DNA from: Acidobacterium sp.
GTDB taxonomy: Bacteria; Acidobacteriota; Terriglobia; Terriglobales; Acidobacteriaceae
DNA length: 64,000 nt
Assembly: GCA_003166955.1 (NCBI GenBank)
Contig: PMUI01000121.1
Location: 298-64,297 of the forward strand
Direction of reading: 5' to 3'
The position numbers and the translations under genes were made by a program. Under the pieces are notes generated by a model. It was given only the letters and a program-made list of their open reading frames with translations, searched no databases and was not told the DNA's origin. This document shows, piece after piece, positions 1-9,030 of this stretch. The first letter of the stretch is position 1; each line of letters begins with the position of its first letter.

Positions 1-1952
1 CGGTCAACCTGACGCTGACCATCACGGGGAATATGGGCATGACGGTTTCCATCTCGCCCCGGAACTCGGGGATCACCACGAACCAGACCCTGTCTCTGAC
101 GGCGACTACGAACGACCCCAGCGGGGTTAACTGGTCGGCCGGCGGCGCGAGCTGCAGCGGCGCCGGCTGCGGGACTTTCTCCGTGGAGAACACCGCCAGT
201 GGAGTTGCGGTTGTCTACACGCCGCCTGCTACCGCGGGTGCGTACACCATCACCGCGACCAGCTCTTCTGAGACCGCAGTGACCGCCTCTGTCAACGTCG
301 GAGTTACCAATCTTGCGGGCGTGTACACGTACCACAATGACAATTCACGCGATGGAGCCAACACCCAGGAGTTCGCGCTGACCACAACCAATGTGGCCAC
401 AGGGACGTTCGGCAAGCTGTTCTCCTGCACCGTCGACTCCCCCATTTATGCGCAGCCGCTTTGGGTTCGGAACCTCACCGTCAATGCGGCCCACCACAAT
501 GTCGTCTTCGTAGCCACGACCAACGACAGCCTGTACGCCCTTGACGCGGATGCCAACCCCTGCAGCCAGTTGTGGCACGCAAATCTGCTGGATACGGCGC
601 ATGGCGGCAACGCCGGAGAGGTTCCTGTGCCTGCGGGCACGACGGGTGCTCTGGTCGGCCAGAGTCCGCCGGCCGGCGACATTGAGCCGACGGTCGGTGT
701 CATCGGAACTCCGGTCATCGATTCGTCCACCAACACGCTGTATGTTGTCTCGAAATCCGTGCTGAAAGGGGGGTCGAACACCTTCTACCAGCGCCTGCAT
801 GCCATCGATCTGGCCACCGGCAATGAGAAGTTCTCCGGCCCCGAGAACATCACCAGCGCGATTACGTTCCCCTGTACCACCACGAACTGTGCAACCCCGT
901 CCTTCAATCCCCAGCAGGAGAACGAGCGCTGCGGTCTGGCTCTGGGCAATGATGGGACCCGCAATATCGTTTACGTCGCGTGGGCTTCGCACGAGGATGC
1001 GGAACCGTACTACGGGTGGGTCATCGGCTTCAATGCGACCACGCTCGCGCCGGAATACGTGTTCAACGACGTTCCCGACCACAACTCGAGCAACTACGGC
1101 GCCGGCATCTGGATGAGCGGAGCCGCGCCCGCCATCGACTCCTCCGGCAACGTTTACCTCATTACCGGCAACGGCGCCTTCGATGCCACCAGTTCCACAG
1201 CTCCGAAAGACGATTACGGCGACTCGTTGCTGAAGCTCACCCCCAGCCTGACGGTGAGCTCCTACTTCACGCCGAGCAATCAGAGCTCAGACAATAGCGG
1301 CGATAACGACTTTGGATCCGGCGGCGCGACGGTGCTGGTCGATCTGCCCACCAATGGCAGCAACCCCACCCACTTGATTATCGGTGGCGGGAAGAACGCG
1401 GCGAACAAGGGGAACCTCTACGTTTTGAACCGCGATTCGATGGGAGGATCGGGGGACAGCAACGCATGGCAGCAACTCAGCCAGGGCGACAGCATTTTTT
1501 CCTCCGGTGCATTCTGGAATAACACTTACTACCTCGGCGAAACCTACGAGTCGATACTGGCGTGGAGCCTGAACACGTCCACCGCGAAAATGACCGCCGT
1601 GGCGACAGGCACTCCCAATACCTTTGTGTTCCCGGGGACAACGCCGTCGATCTCGTCGACGCCCACCTTTACCAATGGAATCCTGTGGGCGCTCGATACC
1701 AGCAACTACTGCACGAAGGGATCCCCAGGCTGCGGATCCGCGGTGTTATACGCCTACAAGGCCACCAGTCTCGGGACCGAGCTGTGGAGCAGCGGCACGT
1801 CGGGAGCCAATGCCGCCGGGAACGCGATGAAGTTCATGGTGCCCACTGTGGCGAACGGGAAAGTCTACGTCGCCACCCGTGGCACGGGCAGCTCAGCCGG
1901 AGCTACCGACACCACCGTAGGCGAAGTCGACGTCTACGGGCTGCTGCCCTGA
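1..1952 (+). CDS. Secreted Ig-like plus PQQ-type beta-propeller protein, 5'-truncated by window
   Basis: The reading frame is open from base 3 through the first in-frame ATG at 33, so the gene begins outside the window and this is only its C-terminal part (about 650 residues). The first ~90 residues look like a bacterial Ig-like domain: a Trp in VNWSAGG, a CSGAGCG loop, and a closing YTPPATAGAYTITA strand. The rest repeats blade-like units such as VVFVATTNDSLYALDA, NTLYVVSK and GKVYVATRGTG, typical of PQQ/quinoprotein-like propellers. Extracellular or cell-surface location is inferred. No cofactor residues can be assigned, and many acidobacterial members of this type are not enzymes. It ends in TGA at 1950-1952, followed by a hairpin. 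Confidence 0.75.
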   Translation, partial: VNLTLTITGNMGMTVSISPRNSGITTNQTLSLTATTNDPSGVNWSAGGASCSGAGCGTFSVENTASGVAVVYTPPATAGAYTITATSSSETAVTASVNVGVTNLAGVYTYHNDNSRDGANTQEFALTTTNVATGTFGKLFSCTVDSPIYAQPLWVRNLTVNAAHHNVVFVATTNDSLYALDADANPCSQLWHANLLDTAHGGNAGEVPVPAGTTGALVGQSPPAGDIEPTVGVIGTPVIDSSTNTLYVVSKSVLKGGSNTFYQRLHAIDLATGNEKFSGPENITSAITFPCTTTNCATPSFNPQQENERCGLALGNDGTRNIVYVAWASHEDAEPYYGWVIGFNATTLAPEYVFNDVPDHNSSNYGAGIWMSGAAPAIDSSGNVYLITGNGAFDATSSTAPKDDYGDSLLKLTPSLTVSSYFTPSNQSSDNSGDNDFGSGGATVLVDLPTNGSNPTHLIIGGGKNAANKGNLYVLNRDSMGGSGDSNAWQQLSQGDSIFSSGAFWNNTYYLGETYESILAWSLNTSTAKMTAVATGTPNTFVFPGTTPSISSTPTFTNGILWALDTSNYCTKGSPGCGSAVLYAYKATSLGTELWSSGTSGANAAGNAMKFMVPTVANGKVYVATRGTGSSAGATDTTVGEVDVYGLLP

Positions 1953-1962
1953 TCTGAACCCC

Positions 1963-1985
1963 TCCGGGAGGCTGGTCCTCCCGGA
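1963..1985 (+). terminator. Hairpin after the propeller gene, terminator-like
   Basis: TCCGGGAGG (1963-1971) and CCTCCCGGA (1977-1985) form a perfect 9-bp stem with a 5-nt loop, 11 bases after the stop codon. No strong T tract follows (aacttt), so intrinsic termination is likely but not certain. It lies between convergent genes and could serve both. Confidence 0.5.
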
Positions 1986-2191
1986 AACTTTCCAGCCGCG
2001 AACAACCGTCCCTGGCGGGAATGAACGGCGATCCGTTGATTGAAATCATCGGCGCCGCGGCGCCAACGGTGACTCCGCTGGCTGACGCGGCGGTCGGAAA
2101 CAAGATCGCCGCGCGGCCGGAGAAAGGGCAGGGAGTGAGCCACGCGTCCGGCGGATGATGCGACTGCGATTCGGGAACCGCTGCTGTTGGG

Positions 2192-3880
2192 CTACTGGAA
2201 TCTGCGGCTGAGTTCGCCGAAATCGATGCCGGCCACAAAGCGCTGCGCCTCCACCGTAAGCTCCTCGTAGATCGCCGCCTGGTCGCCTGCCTTGTGGGGT
2301 CTGTCGATCCTGAAGAAAATCGGGATGGCGCGATGGCCAGGGCTCTCAAAGTTGGGTGGATTCAGAAGGAACCGCATATCGATTTTCGGCCGCGGTTGGG
2401 ACGGTATACACCCCCCCGGCGTGCAGAACGCATTCCCCCCAATACTGTCGGTCACCCCGTCGGTATAGAAAGCGGTGTCAAACTGCGTCGGTCGCCCCCC
2501 CGCGGTGAGGAACATCGTATCGCCACGCATGAGCGGATCCTCGCCGCGAGCGATCCAGCTCCCGTGCGCGTTGTGTTCCCGCGACAGCAACCAGACCCCG
2601 AGCGTCACCTCGTGGGCCGACCCTCCGTCGTAAGCGCCGAGTTCCATCGCGACATGGCTGCCGAAAATTTCCTGCCAGGCGCGGTTCAGCGCATACGCCC
2701 CAACTTGTTTCGGCAGCCGCGCGTCCAGTTCCGTGGTCGTGATGTCGCCGTCGCGCACCTGTGCGGCAAAGTTCTTGCGATAGCTGCGAAGCGCATTCAC
2801 CCCCGGTACCGCGAACAGCAGAGTCACCACAGAAAACACCGCAGCACGCCAGTAGAAAGCCCGCTTCTCGCGTGGACTGAAATCGGCCGTTGCGGCGGAA
2901 GCTCCGGCCGGTTCTCCCCGATCCTCACTCTTTCTGGAGACAACCCACAGGAAGAGCAGGGCCGCGATCAGAAACAGAGTGCCCCCGATCATGTAATCGG
3001 CCCATTTGGCGGAATGTTCGAGCCGGGGATGGCCAGCGGCGATGCGGTAGTACAGCACCAGCGCGCACAGCCGGATGAGGTTGAAAAGATAACCCAGCAT
3101 CACGCCGCCGCAAACATACGCGATCCACCGCCGAAACGTAACCTTCTTGAGATAACCGGTGATTAGAGCAAGGTAACCAAGGGTTAACGCGCCACGGACG
3201 CCGTCGCAGCCCGGCGCAATGAACATGCCGAAGTCAGGCGTGAACATCAGGCGGAGCATCTCTTCTTTGCTGGAGGGCGGAAATCCGATCAGGACCGCAA
3301 AGGAGCGCGCGATATGCGCCGAGAGATTCTGCAAGGGCAGGTCGCCATAGACCAGGGCGCCGTTCGGTACCGGTTGTGCGCATAACAGCAGCGCCAGCGG
3401 AAACCACGCCCGCCGCCAGACGCGCACCCCTCCAAAAAGGAGCACGAAACCGCTGCCGAGCAGATAAAGAGCGATCTTCGGAGCCAGAAAACTGAATTTC
3501 ATCGGGCCCATGAACACGGACCACGCCAGCATGTGCCGGAAGGCGCTCATCGAAAGGCCCACGGTCGCCGGCAGAAGCCCCCACCAGCTCCCACGCAGCT
3601 CCCAGCCGGTTTGCCGCCAGACCCGCAGCGTCAGGATGACGCTGGCGGGCACGATCAGCATCCCGATGGATCGCAGCGGATCGTCGGTCCATACATCCCA
3701 CAGGTTCAGAAGATCCGAGGACAGCCCAATGGCGCCCAGGACAGCGAGAACTGCAATCCACATCCAGGTCGCGCGATCGGTGCGGACCTGAAGATCCGGC
3801 CTGGTATTCGCTTCGGAAGCCGATGGAGCGGAAGAGTCCTGCGCGGCGGCAGATGCGGATTGCAAAACGCCGATTTTCAT
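2192..3880 (-). CDS. Exosortase fused to EpsI-like domain (XrtJ type)
   Basis: Membrane cysteine transpeptidase expected to cleave and anchor proteins bearing a short C-terminal sorting signal in the inner membrane. About eight hydrophobic segments span residues 40-320. The exosortase triad is readable: Cys225 in APGCDGVRG, Arg270 in NLIR, and His284 or His289 in HPRLEH. Residues ~340-562 form a soluble EpsI-like domain after one more membrane segment. At 562 aa it is longer than stand-alone exosortases, matching the fused architecture I recall for the acidobacterial XrtJ subfamily. The divergent neighbour at 4165 carries a DSPENPT motif, which supports that assignment. No good ribosome site precedes the ATG at 3880, so a slightly different start is possible. 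Confidence 0.85.
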   Translation of the reverse strand: MKIGVLQSASAAAQDSSAPSASEANTRPDLQVRTDRATWMWIAVLAVLGAIGLSSDLLNLWDVWTDDPLRSIGMLIVPASVILTLRVWRQTGWELRGSWWGLLPATVGLSMSAFRHMLAWSVFMGPMKFSFLAPKIALYLLGSGFVLLFGGVRVWRRAWFPLALLLCAQPVPNGALVYGDLPLQNLSAHIARSFAVLIGFPPSSKEEMLRLMFTPDFGMFIAPGCDGVRGALTLGYLALITGYLKKVTFRRWIAYVCGGVMLGYLFNLIRLCALVLYYRIAAGHPRLEHSAKWADYMIGGTLFLIAALLFLWVVSRKSEDRGEPAGASAATADFSPREKRAFYWRAAVFSVVTLLFAVPGVNALRSYRKNFAAQVRDGDITTTELDARLPKQVGAYALNRAWQEIFGSHVAMELGAYDGGSAHEVTLGVWLLSREHNAHGSWIARGEDPLMRGDTMFLTAGGRPTQFDTAFYTDGVTDSIGGNAFCTPGGCIPSQPRPKIDMRFLLNPPNFESPGHRAIPIFFRIDRPHKAGDQAAIYEELTVEAQRFVAGIDFGELSRRFQ

Positions 3881-4017
3881 ACTGTATTCAGGGGACGTGG
3901 CGCTGCCATTTTAGCCGTTCGGCCTGGGGCCGACAATGGCGATTTGGGGTGTTACTTTGCACTTCTGTCCTGTTCTCAGGCGTGGTTGAGAATTACCATA
4001 AACCTCAAAAATTTACT

Positions 4018-4047
4018 TTGCTGAGCGGACCCCAGCGGCGCTATGAT
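4018..4047 (+). promoter_or_regulatory. Candidate sigma-70 promoter for the DSPENPT gene
   Basis: TTGCTG (4018-4023) and TATGAT (4042-4047) are separated by 18 bp. They lie in the 284-bp divergent spacer between the exosortase gene and the small gene at 4165, in a locally AT-richer stretch. A transcript from here would have a leader of about 110 nt. Nothing else in this spacer could be identified. Confidence 0.4.
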
Positions 4048-4164
4048 AGTGATCCCCACAGGGACCATTTTGGGATGCGATTTGGTTTGCCTCTTGTCAA
4101 GAGCGGCGGGCGTTGGACCGCAGTCACCCAGAATTCGCCCCCCCGGGGTGTTTGGAGGACCGCC

Positions 4165-4365
4165 TTGATTAAGTTCAGAGCCATCGTTCCCGTCGCTCTG
4201 CTCGTCGCCGTAACCGCTGTCCGGCTTCACGCCCAGATCACCGGGTGCGACGACTCGCCGGAGAACCCAACCCTCGTCCTGGGCCTGATTGTGGGCGCGG
4301 CCGGCTTCGGCTATTCGTGGGTCCGCAGATACATCCAGGTTCGCAAACACTCGAAGGACGAATAA
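4165..4365 (+). CDS. Small TM-DSPENPT-TM protein, exosortase partner
   Basis: A 66-residue protein starting at TTG 4165, chosen because GGAGG (4154-4158) sits 6 nt upstream; the frame stays open further 5' but without a ribosome site. Layout: hydrophobic segment at residues 6-22 ending LHAQ (signal peptide or membrane anchor), then CDDSPENPT (28-36), a second hydrophobic segment (37-53), and a basic tail RRYIQVRKHSKDE. This motif, membrane helix and Arg/Lys tail follow the logic of PEP-CTERM-like sorting signals. I recall a small acidobacterial family described as XrtJ-associated TM-motif-TM proteins with the same central motif. Being divergent from the exosortase gene, it is either its substrate or a structural partner; the sequence does not say which. 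Confidence 0.8.
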   Translation: MIKFRAIVPVALLVAVTAVRLHAQITGCDDSPENPTLVLGLIVGAAGFGYSWVRRYIQVRKHSKDE

Positions 4366-4500
4366 TCCGGATCGTTCGCGGTGAGACGGATGGATAGCGC
4401 ATCCCGGCTTCGAAGGCGAGCTTCGGAGCCTCTCAACCCGCTGGTTTTCTGCACAGCGCGTGCTTGTACGGCCAATAAAGCAGTGAATGGAGACAGCCCA

Positions 4501-6438
4501 ATGCGTTTCGCCTGGACGCTCCTCGCTGGTGCGGCGCTCCTTGTCACCGGTTGCTCGGTGGCGACGACGACCTCAACCCAGCAAAAGAATCTCGACACGA
4601 ACACCGTTCCGTTCTCCGGAATGGTCCATGGAGGACAGCAGCCCATTAATGGGGCGAAGGTCTATCTCCTCGCCGTAAACGCGTCCAGCGGCGGATATGG
4701 CAAGGCCTCCACCTCGCTGCTGACGGGCACCGGCAACAGCGACAGCATCGGGTCGTATGTGCTCACCAACGCGACTGGCGGTTTCACCATCGCAGCCGAC
4801 GAGTTCTCCTGTTCCGGGGGTCAGGTCTATCTCTACTCCCTGGGCGGCAGCGCGGGGTTTGGCGATAGTGACGCCATCGGACTGATGGCGGTCCTCGGCC
4901 AGTGCACCGACAGCAGTTTCTCCGGTCTGCCGGCTATGGTCCAGATGAATGAAGTGACCACAGTGGCGGCGGCCTGGGCCCTGGCCGGCTATGCCACCGA
5001 CGCGACGCACATGTCGGGACCGACCTCGACGGCAGCCGCTACGGGGATGGCGAATGCGGCATTGAACGCCGCCAACCTCGCCAACATCGGTACGGGTCTG
5101 GCGTACTCCACCACGCCGGGCGGCAACGGGACGGTGCCGCGGAGCAAGATCAACACGCTGGCCGATATTCTGGCATCGTGCATCAACAGCGCGACCGGCG
5201 CCACCGGTTGCAGCACGCTGTTCGTGGCAGCCGAGAACGGCAGCGGCGCCCAGCCCACTGACACCGCAACAGCCGCCATTAACATCGCGCACAAACCGGG
5301 GGCCAACATTGCTGCTCTCTACGGCCTGGCGACACCCAGCGCACCATTTCAACCCAGCCTGACCAGCCTGCCGAACGACTGGTTGATCGGCGTGACCTAC
5401 AACGGCGGTGGACTGAGCTCCAATTGCAGCGGTGAGCCGTGTTCCCCTGGGCCGCTCGCCCTCGACGCCTCCGGCCATGTGTGGGTCGGGAATTATTTTG
5501 GCGAAGTCACCGAGCTCTCCAATACCGGCGCGGCTCTTTCGCCTGTAGCCGGGTATACCGGAGGAGGGTCTCTGGAGGAGAGCTACGGCCTTGCGGTGAA
5601 TTCCGATGGGAGTGTCTGGGTGACAGACCAGCAGAGCGCCAGCGGCGTGAACGGCGGCGACGGAGCCGTCACCGTGCTCAGTGCCGCCGATCCGAGTTCT
5701 GCCAGTCCGTCAGTTTATTCCACGGGCGGGATCTACTTCCCCGAGGCGATTGCCGCCGATACGAATGGCGACGTCTGGGTTGCCAATTATGGAGACGGCA
5801 GCGCAACGCTGTTTAATTCGTCCGGAACTGCGGTTTTGGGAAGCCCATTTGCTTCCGGTCAGATGGCGGGCCCGACCGCGGTCGCGATCGATGCAAACCA
5901 CAACGCATGGTTTCCCGATCAGGGCGCCGCAACCCCGTCGGCGACCTCGGTCTCTCCGAGTGGAACCGTGAACACATACGACACGGGTGGTTCGGAGCCT
6001 TCTGGAATCGCGACCGACGCTGTCAATAGTGGCGGCTCCGAGGGCCACGTCTGGGTTGCCAATTACTATTCGAACACGGTCAGCGAACTGCAGATTGGAT
6101 CCGGCGGAGCGGTCACCGTGACCTCCACCGGCTACAGCGGTGGTGGTATCGATCATCCGAATAACCTCGCCGTCGATGGCGCGGGAAATGTCTGGATCAC
6201 CAATTACCGTGGCAACTCGATCTCCGAGCTGGAGGGGGCGAGTGGCACCGCGGGAACGGCGATCTCGCCCAGCACCGGCTACGGCGCCGACGCTCCGCTG
6301 AGCACGCCCTATGCTCTCGCCATCGACCCCAGTGGCAACGTCTGGGTGTCCAATTTCGGCGGGAATACGGTGACTCAGTTCGTGGGCGCGGCCGCGCCGG
6401 TCAAGACTCCGCTGCTGGGCCCGCCGTCGCTTCCCTGA
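4501..6438 (+). CDS. NHL/Vgb-like beta-propeller lipoprotein
   Basis: 645 residues from ATG 4501. This start was chosen because GGAG lies 8 nt upstream and it opens directly into a lipoprotein signal peptide with lipobox LVTG-Cys18; the frame is open 120 nt further upstream but that part does not look coding. Residues ~45-330 are an alanine/threonine-rich region. From ~335 onward there are repeated blades with GHVWVGNY, SVWVTDQ, DVWVANYGD, GHVWVANYYSN, NVWITNYRGN and NVWVSNFGGN, typical of NHL or virginiamycin-B-lyase-like propellers. It is expected to be outer-membrane anchored or surface exposed. No enzymatic residues are recognisable. Its last 38 bases overlap the 3' end of the convergent GNAT gene. 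Confidence 0.75.
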   Translation: MRFAWTLLAGAALLVTGCSVATTTSTQQKNLDTNTVPFSGMVHGGQQPINGAKVYLLAVNASSGGYGKASTSLLTGTGNSDSIGSYVLTNATGGFTIAADEFSCSGGQVYLYSLGGSAGFGDSDAIGLMAVLGQCTDSSFSGLPAMVQMNEVTTVAAAWALAGYATDATHMSGPTSTAAATGMANAALNAANLANIGTGLAYSTTPGGNGTVPRSKINTLADILASCINSATGATGCSTLFVAAENGSGAQPTDTATAAINIAHKPGANIAALYGLATPSAPFQPSLTSLPNDWLIGVTYNGGGLSSNCSGEPCSPGPLALDASGHVWVGNYFGEVTELSNTGAALSPVAGYTGGGSLEESYGLAVNSDGSVWVTDQQSASGVNGGDGAVTVLSAADPSSASPSVYSTGGIYFPEAIAADTNGDVWVANYGDGSATLFNSSGTAVLGSPFASGQMAGPTAVAIDANHNAWFPDQGAATPSATSVSPSGTVNTYDTGGSEPSGIATDAVNSGGSEGHVWVANYYSNTVSELQIGSGGAVTVTSTGYSGGGIDHPNNLAVDGAGNVWITNYRGNSISELEGASGTAGTAISPSTGYGADAPLSTPYALAIDPSGNVWVSNFGGNTVTQFVGAAAPVKTPLLGPPSLP

Positions 6439-6967
6439 TCTTCCGGTCCTCGCCGTGAGACTTGCCTAGTAAGGCTTCGTACTCGCGGTCGAGGATCGAC
6501 ATCAGCAGTTGCGTGTGGTCGGCGCCATCGCGGAGGATCGCTTCGCGCAGAATGCCCTCGCGCCGAAAGCCCAGGCTTTCGTAAACATGGATTGCGCGGG
6601 TATTAGTCTCGAAGACATCAAGCCACAGCCGGTGCGCCTTCAGTGTGCGAAACACATAGTCCTCGATCGCGGCCAGCATGCGCCGGCCAACTCCCCGCCC
6701 CGGATTCGCCACGACAATGCGCTGCAGTCGAATCGAGCGATTGGGCGAGGAGAGTCCGCGCAGAATGGCAAAGCCCGCCATCTCTCCCGGCTCCTCTTCC
6801 GCGACCAGATAACGGCAATCGGTTCCCGCCATCTTTGCGCGGTGCTCGTCTTCGGTCCAGTTCCCGACGAAGGTGCGGTAGTGCGGGAACCGCTCCAGAG
6901 TCATGATCGCCGGAATGTCTTCCGCGCGCGCGAGCCGTAGTTGCAGATCGTTCCTAACCGAGTTCAC
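6401..6967 (-). CDS. GNAT family N-acetyltransferase
   Basis: 188 aa from a GTG start at 6967. The acetyl-CoA loop reads PGRGVGRRML, preceded by a RLQRIVVAN strand and followed by RLWLDVFETNTRAIHVYESLGFRREG, the standard motif A/B arrangement of single-domain GNATs. The first ~165 residues match the family; the last ~20 are charged and lie in the overlap with the convergent lipoprotein gene. The substrate is unknown. It follows the secreted-protein gene at 6982 by 14 nt on the same strand, so the two are probably cotranscribed. Confidence 0.85.
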   Translation of the reverse strand: MNSVRNDLQLRLARAEDIPAIMTLERFPHYRTFVGNWTEDEHRAKMAGTDCRYLVAEEEPGEMAGFAILRGLSSPNRSIRLQRIVVANPGRGVGRRMLAAIEDYVFRTLKAHRLWLDVFETNTRAIHVYESLGFRREGILREAILRDGADHTQLLMSILDREYEALLGKSHGEDRKIREATAGPAAES

Positions 6968-6981
6968 TCACTCAGGATGCC

Positions 6982-7656
6982 TCAGCGGCTCGCTTCAAGG
7001 TACTTGTCGAACGGAATCTCGAAGAAGAAAAGCTCGTTGCCGCCCGCGTCGCGCAGCTCGCGCAGAACCAGCTTCCCGCCGTGCAGCGGAGTATCCCCGA
7101 GTCCCTGCATATCGTAAAACAGGAAGCCGGCGCGCGTCGTGTGCGGTTCCACCGCCAGCGCGGCATATTCAAAATGATCGAAGTCCGCCTCGATCTTGTC
7201 GTCGGACGCGCTCCCCTTCGTATGCACCTTAATAGGTCCGACCGGGATATCGCGGCCCCGGCTGTCTTTCGGCTTCACCCGCCGCTCCACGTCTACCGGG
7301 TCGGCCGCCGGTACTCGGTCGCCCGTCGAGCTGATAAAAAAAATCCGCGCGTCGCGCAGCGATATGGGGTGATCTCCGGTATTCGTCACAATGATGCGGA
7401 TAGGAAGAAAACGATACTTCAGATAATCCACTTGAAAGATTTTGCATTTCTCCGCGGTATCGAATGGCTCCGCGGCGATCGCGACCTGTTCTTTGGTGTG
7501 GAGATCGACTGCCGGATACGCCGTCGCATCACGTGCTGGCGGCGGATCGGACCCTGCTCCTAAGACCGGGACCCAGGAGACCAGCAGAAAGCACATCAGC
7601 CAATAACATCGCATGACACTGCGGAACGAGCACGAGCGCATGGTCATCATTATCAT
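6982..7656 (-). CDS. Secreted protein of unknown function
   Basis: 224 aa. A hydrophobic signal peptide (about residues 14-34, ending VLGAG) is followed by a mature domain with alternating beta-strand-like stretches (IRIIVTNTGDHPISLRDARIFFI), suggesting an Ig- or FixG-like fold of the kind that describes proteins with free N-terminal strands. ATG 7656 has AAGG about 5 nt upstream; a start at the Met of MRSCSF is also possible. I do not recognise the family. It is divergent from waaA and probably heads a two-gene unit with the GNAT gene. Confidence 0.6.
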   Translation of the reverse strand: MIMMTMRSCSFRSVMRCYWLMCFLLVSWVPVLGAGSDPPPARDATAYPAVDLHTKEQVAIAAEPFDTAEKCKIFQVDYLKYRFLPIRIIVTNTGDHPISLRDARIFFISSTGDRVPAADPVDVERRVKPKDSRGRDIPVGPIKVHTKGSASDDKIEADFDHFEYAALAVEPHTTRAGFLFYDMQGLGDTPLHGGKLVLRELRDAGGNELFFFEIPFDKYLEASR

Positions 7657-7695
7657 CTTGCCTTATGACCGCAGGAAGGTGACATTGGTAAGCGG

Positions 7696-9030
7696 ATGTT
7701 GATTCTATACAGTTTTGCCCTGGTGGCGCTGCTGGTACTGGGTGCTCCGTGGTGGCTGTTTCGCATGGCCACCAGCGGCAAATATCGCGAAGGTTTGACG
7801 GAGAGGCTCGGCTTTTTGCCGCAGCGCATTCGCGAAGCGCTCGACGGCCGCAATGTCGTCTGGGTTCACGCCGTTTCCGTGGGGGAAGTGCTGGCAGCCG
7901 GCCGCTTGATCGACGATCTCGGGTCAAGGTTGGCGGAATCTGCCGGAGAGCGTGCGGTGGATCGCTGGCGCGTGATGATTTCGACGACGACGCGGACAGG
8001 GCAGGAACTGGCACGGCGGCGTTTTGGCGCGGATCGCGTGTTCTATTTCCCACTGGATCTTGCCTGGCCGGTACGGTCGTGGCTGCGGGCCTTGCGTCCG
8101 AAGCTGCTGGTGCTGGTGGAGACGGAATTTTGGCCGCGCATGCTGACCGAATGCCGTCGCAACGCGATCCCCGTCGCGGTGGTCAATGCGCGCATCTCGG
8201 ATCGCTCCTGGCCGCGCTACCGCAGGTTCGCGTCGATGTGGCGGCCTCTGCTGCGCGATCTGGCCGCCGTTCTGGCCCAAACCGAGCTGGATGCAGACCG
8301 CCTGCGAGCCCTGGGCGCAGGCCGTGTGCGCGTCGCCGGCAACCTCAAATACGATGTGCGCGCGGGCGGATCGTCTGCGATCACAGCAATGCTGCACAAA
8401 TTCCTCTCCCCCGGCGCCCGTGTGCTGGTTTGCGGATCGACGCTCGCCGGCGAAGAGGAAATGCTGCTCGATGCTCTGCCGCCGAACATCGTCACTGTGC
8501 TCGCGCCACGCCACCCGGAGCGCTTTGGCGAGGTCGCTGAGATTCTGAAAAAGCGCGCAGCAAATTGGGTGCGGCGCTCGGAATGGGCCCAGTCTCCTCG
8601 CGCAATCGAGCCTGGAACTGTGTTTCTGCTCGATTCGATCGGAGAGCTGGCGTCGATCTACTTCCTGGCGCATGCAGCATTTGTCGGTGGAAGCCTCGTG
8701 CCTGCCGGCGGACATAATCCCCTCGAAGCCGCGCAGTTCGCGGTTCCCGTTGTGATGGGCCCGAGCTATGAAAACTTTCGTGGCATCGTCGACAAGCTGC
8801 GCGAGCGCGATGCGATTCGAATCGTCGAGCCCGGCGAATTAAAAGCGGCCTTGCCGGCAATGCTGTCCGGCTCAGAAGAGTCGCGCGCCATCGGTGCGCG
8901 CGCCCGCGAAGTGTTCGAGCGCGAAGCGGGAGCGACGGAGCGCGCGGTGCGGGCGCTGCTGGAGCTCGTCATCTCTCCGTTGTCGAACCCGGCAATCCAG
9001 CGGCGATCGCAACAGGAGGCCCAGACGTGA
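7696..9030 (+). CDS. waaA: 3-deoxy-D-manno-octulosonic acid transferase
   Basis: Transfers Kdo from CMP-Kdo to the lipid A precursor at the inner face of the cytoplasmic membrane. 444 aa, normal for the family. Residues 1-22 form a membrane anchor, followed by the GT30 domain with VWVHAVSVGEV containing the catalytic-base Glu64, then VLVETEFWPRML, GSTLAGEEEM and the C-terminal nucleotide-sugar motif GGHNPLEAAQFAVPVVMGP. It heads an envelope operon: its TGA overlaps the GTG of lpxK. Upstream there is AGGAAGG, but it is spaced 18 nt from the ATG, so the ribosome site is weak. Confidence 0.93.
   Translation: MLILYSFALVALLVLGAPWWLFRMATSGKYREGLTERLGFLPQRIREALDGRNVVWVHAVSVGEVLAAGRLIDDLGSRLAESAGERAVDRWRVMISTTTRTGQELARRRFGADRVFYFPLDLAWPVRSWLRALRPKLLVLVETEFWPRMLTECRRNAIPVAVVNARISDRSWPRYRRFASMWRPLLRDLAAVLAQTELDADRLRALGAGRVRVAGNLKYDVRAGGSSAITAMLHKFLSPGARVLVCGSTLAGEEEMLLDALPPNIVTVLAPRHPERFGEVAEILKKRAANWVRRSEWAQSPRAIEPGTVFLLDSIGELASIYFLAHAAFVGGSLVPAGGHNPLEAAQFAVPVVMGPSYENFRGIVDKLRERDAIRIVEPGELKAALPAMLSGSEESRAIGARAREVFEREAGATERAVRALLELVISPLSNPAIQRRSQQEAQT

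Noticed and set aside
3881-4164. Riboswitch (cyclic di-GMP type) between the exosortase gene and the small gene
   Set aside because: A GC-rich inverted stretch around 4139-4146 is present, but the conserved GEMM core could not be found.
1-6438. C-terminal sorting tails (PEP-CTERM-like) on the two propeller proteins as exosortase substrates
   Set aside because: Both end in short polar or proline-rich sequences (DVYGLLP and GPPSLP) with no membrane helix or basic tail.
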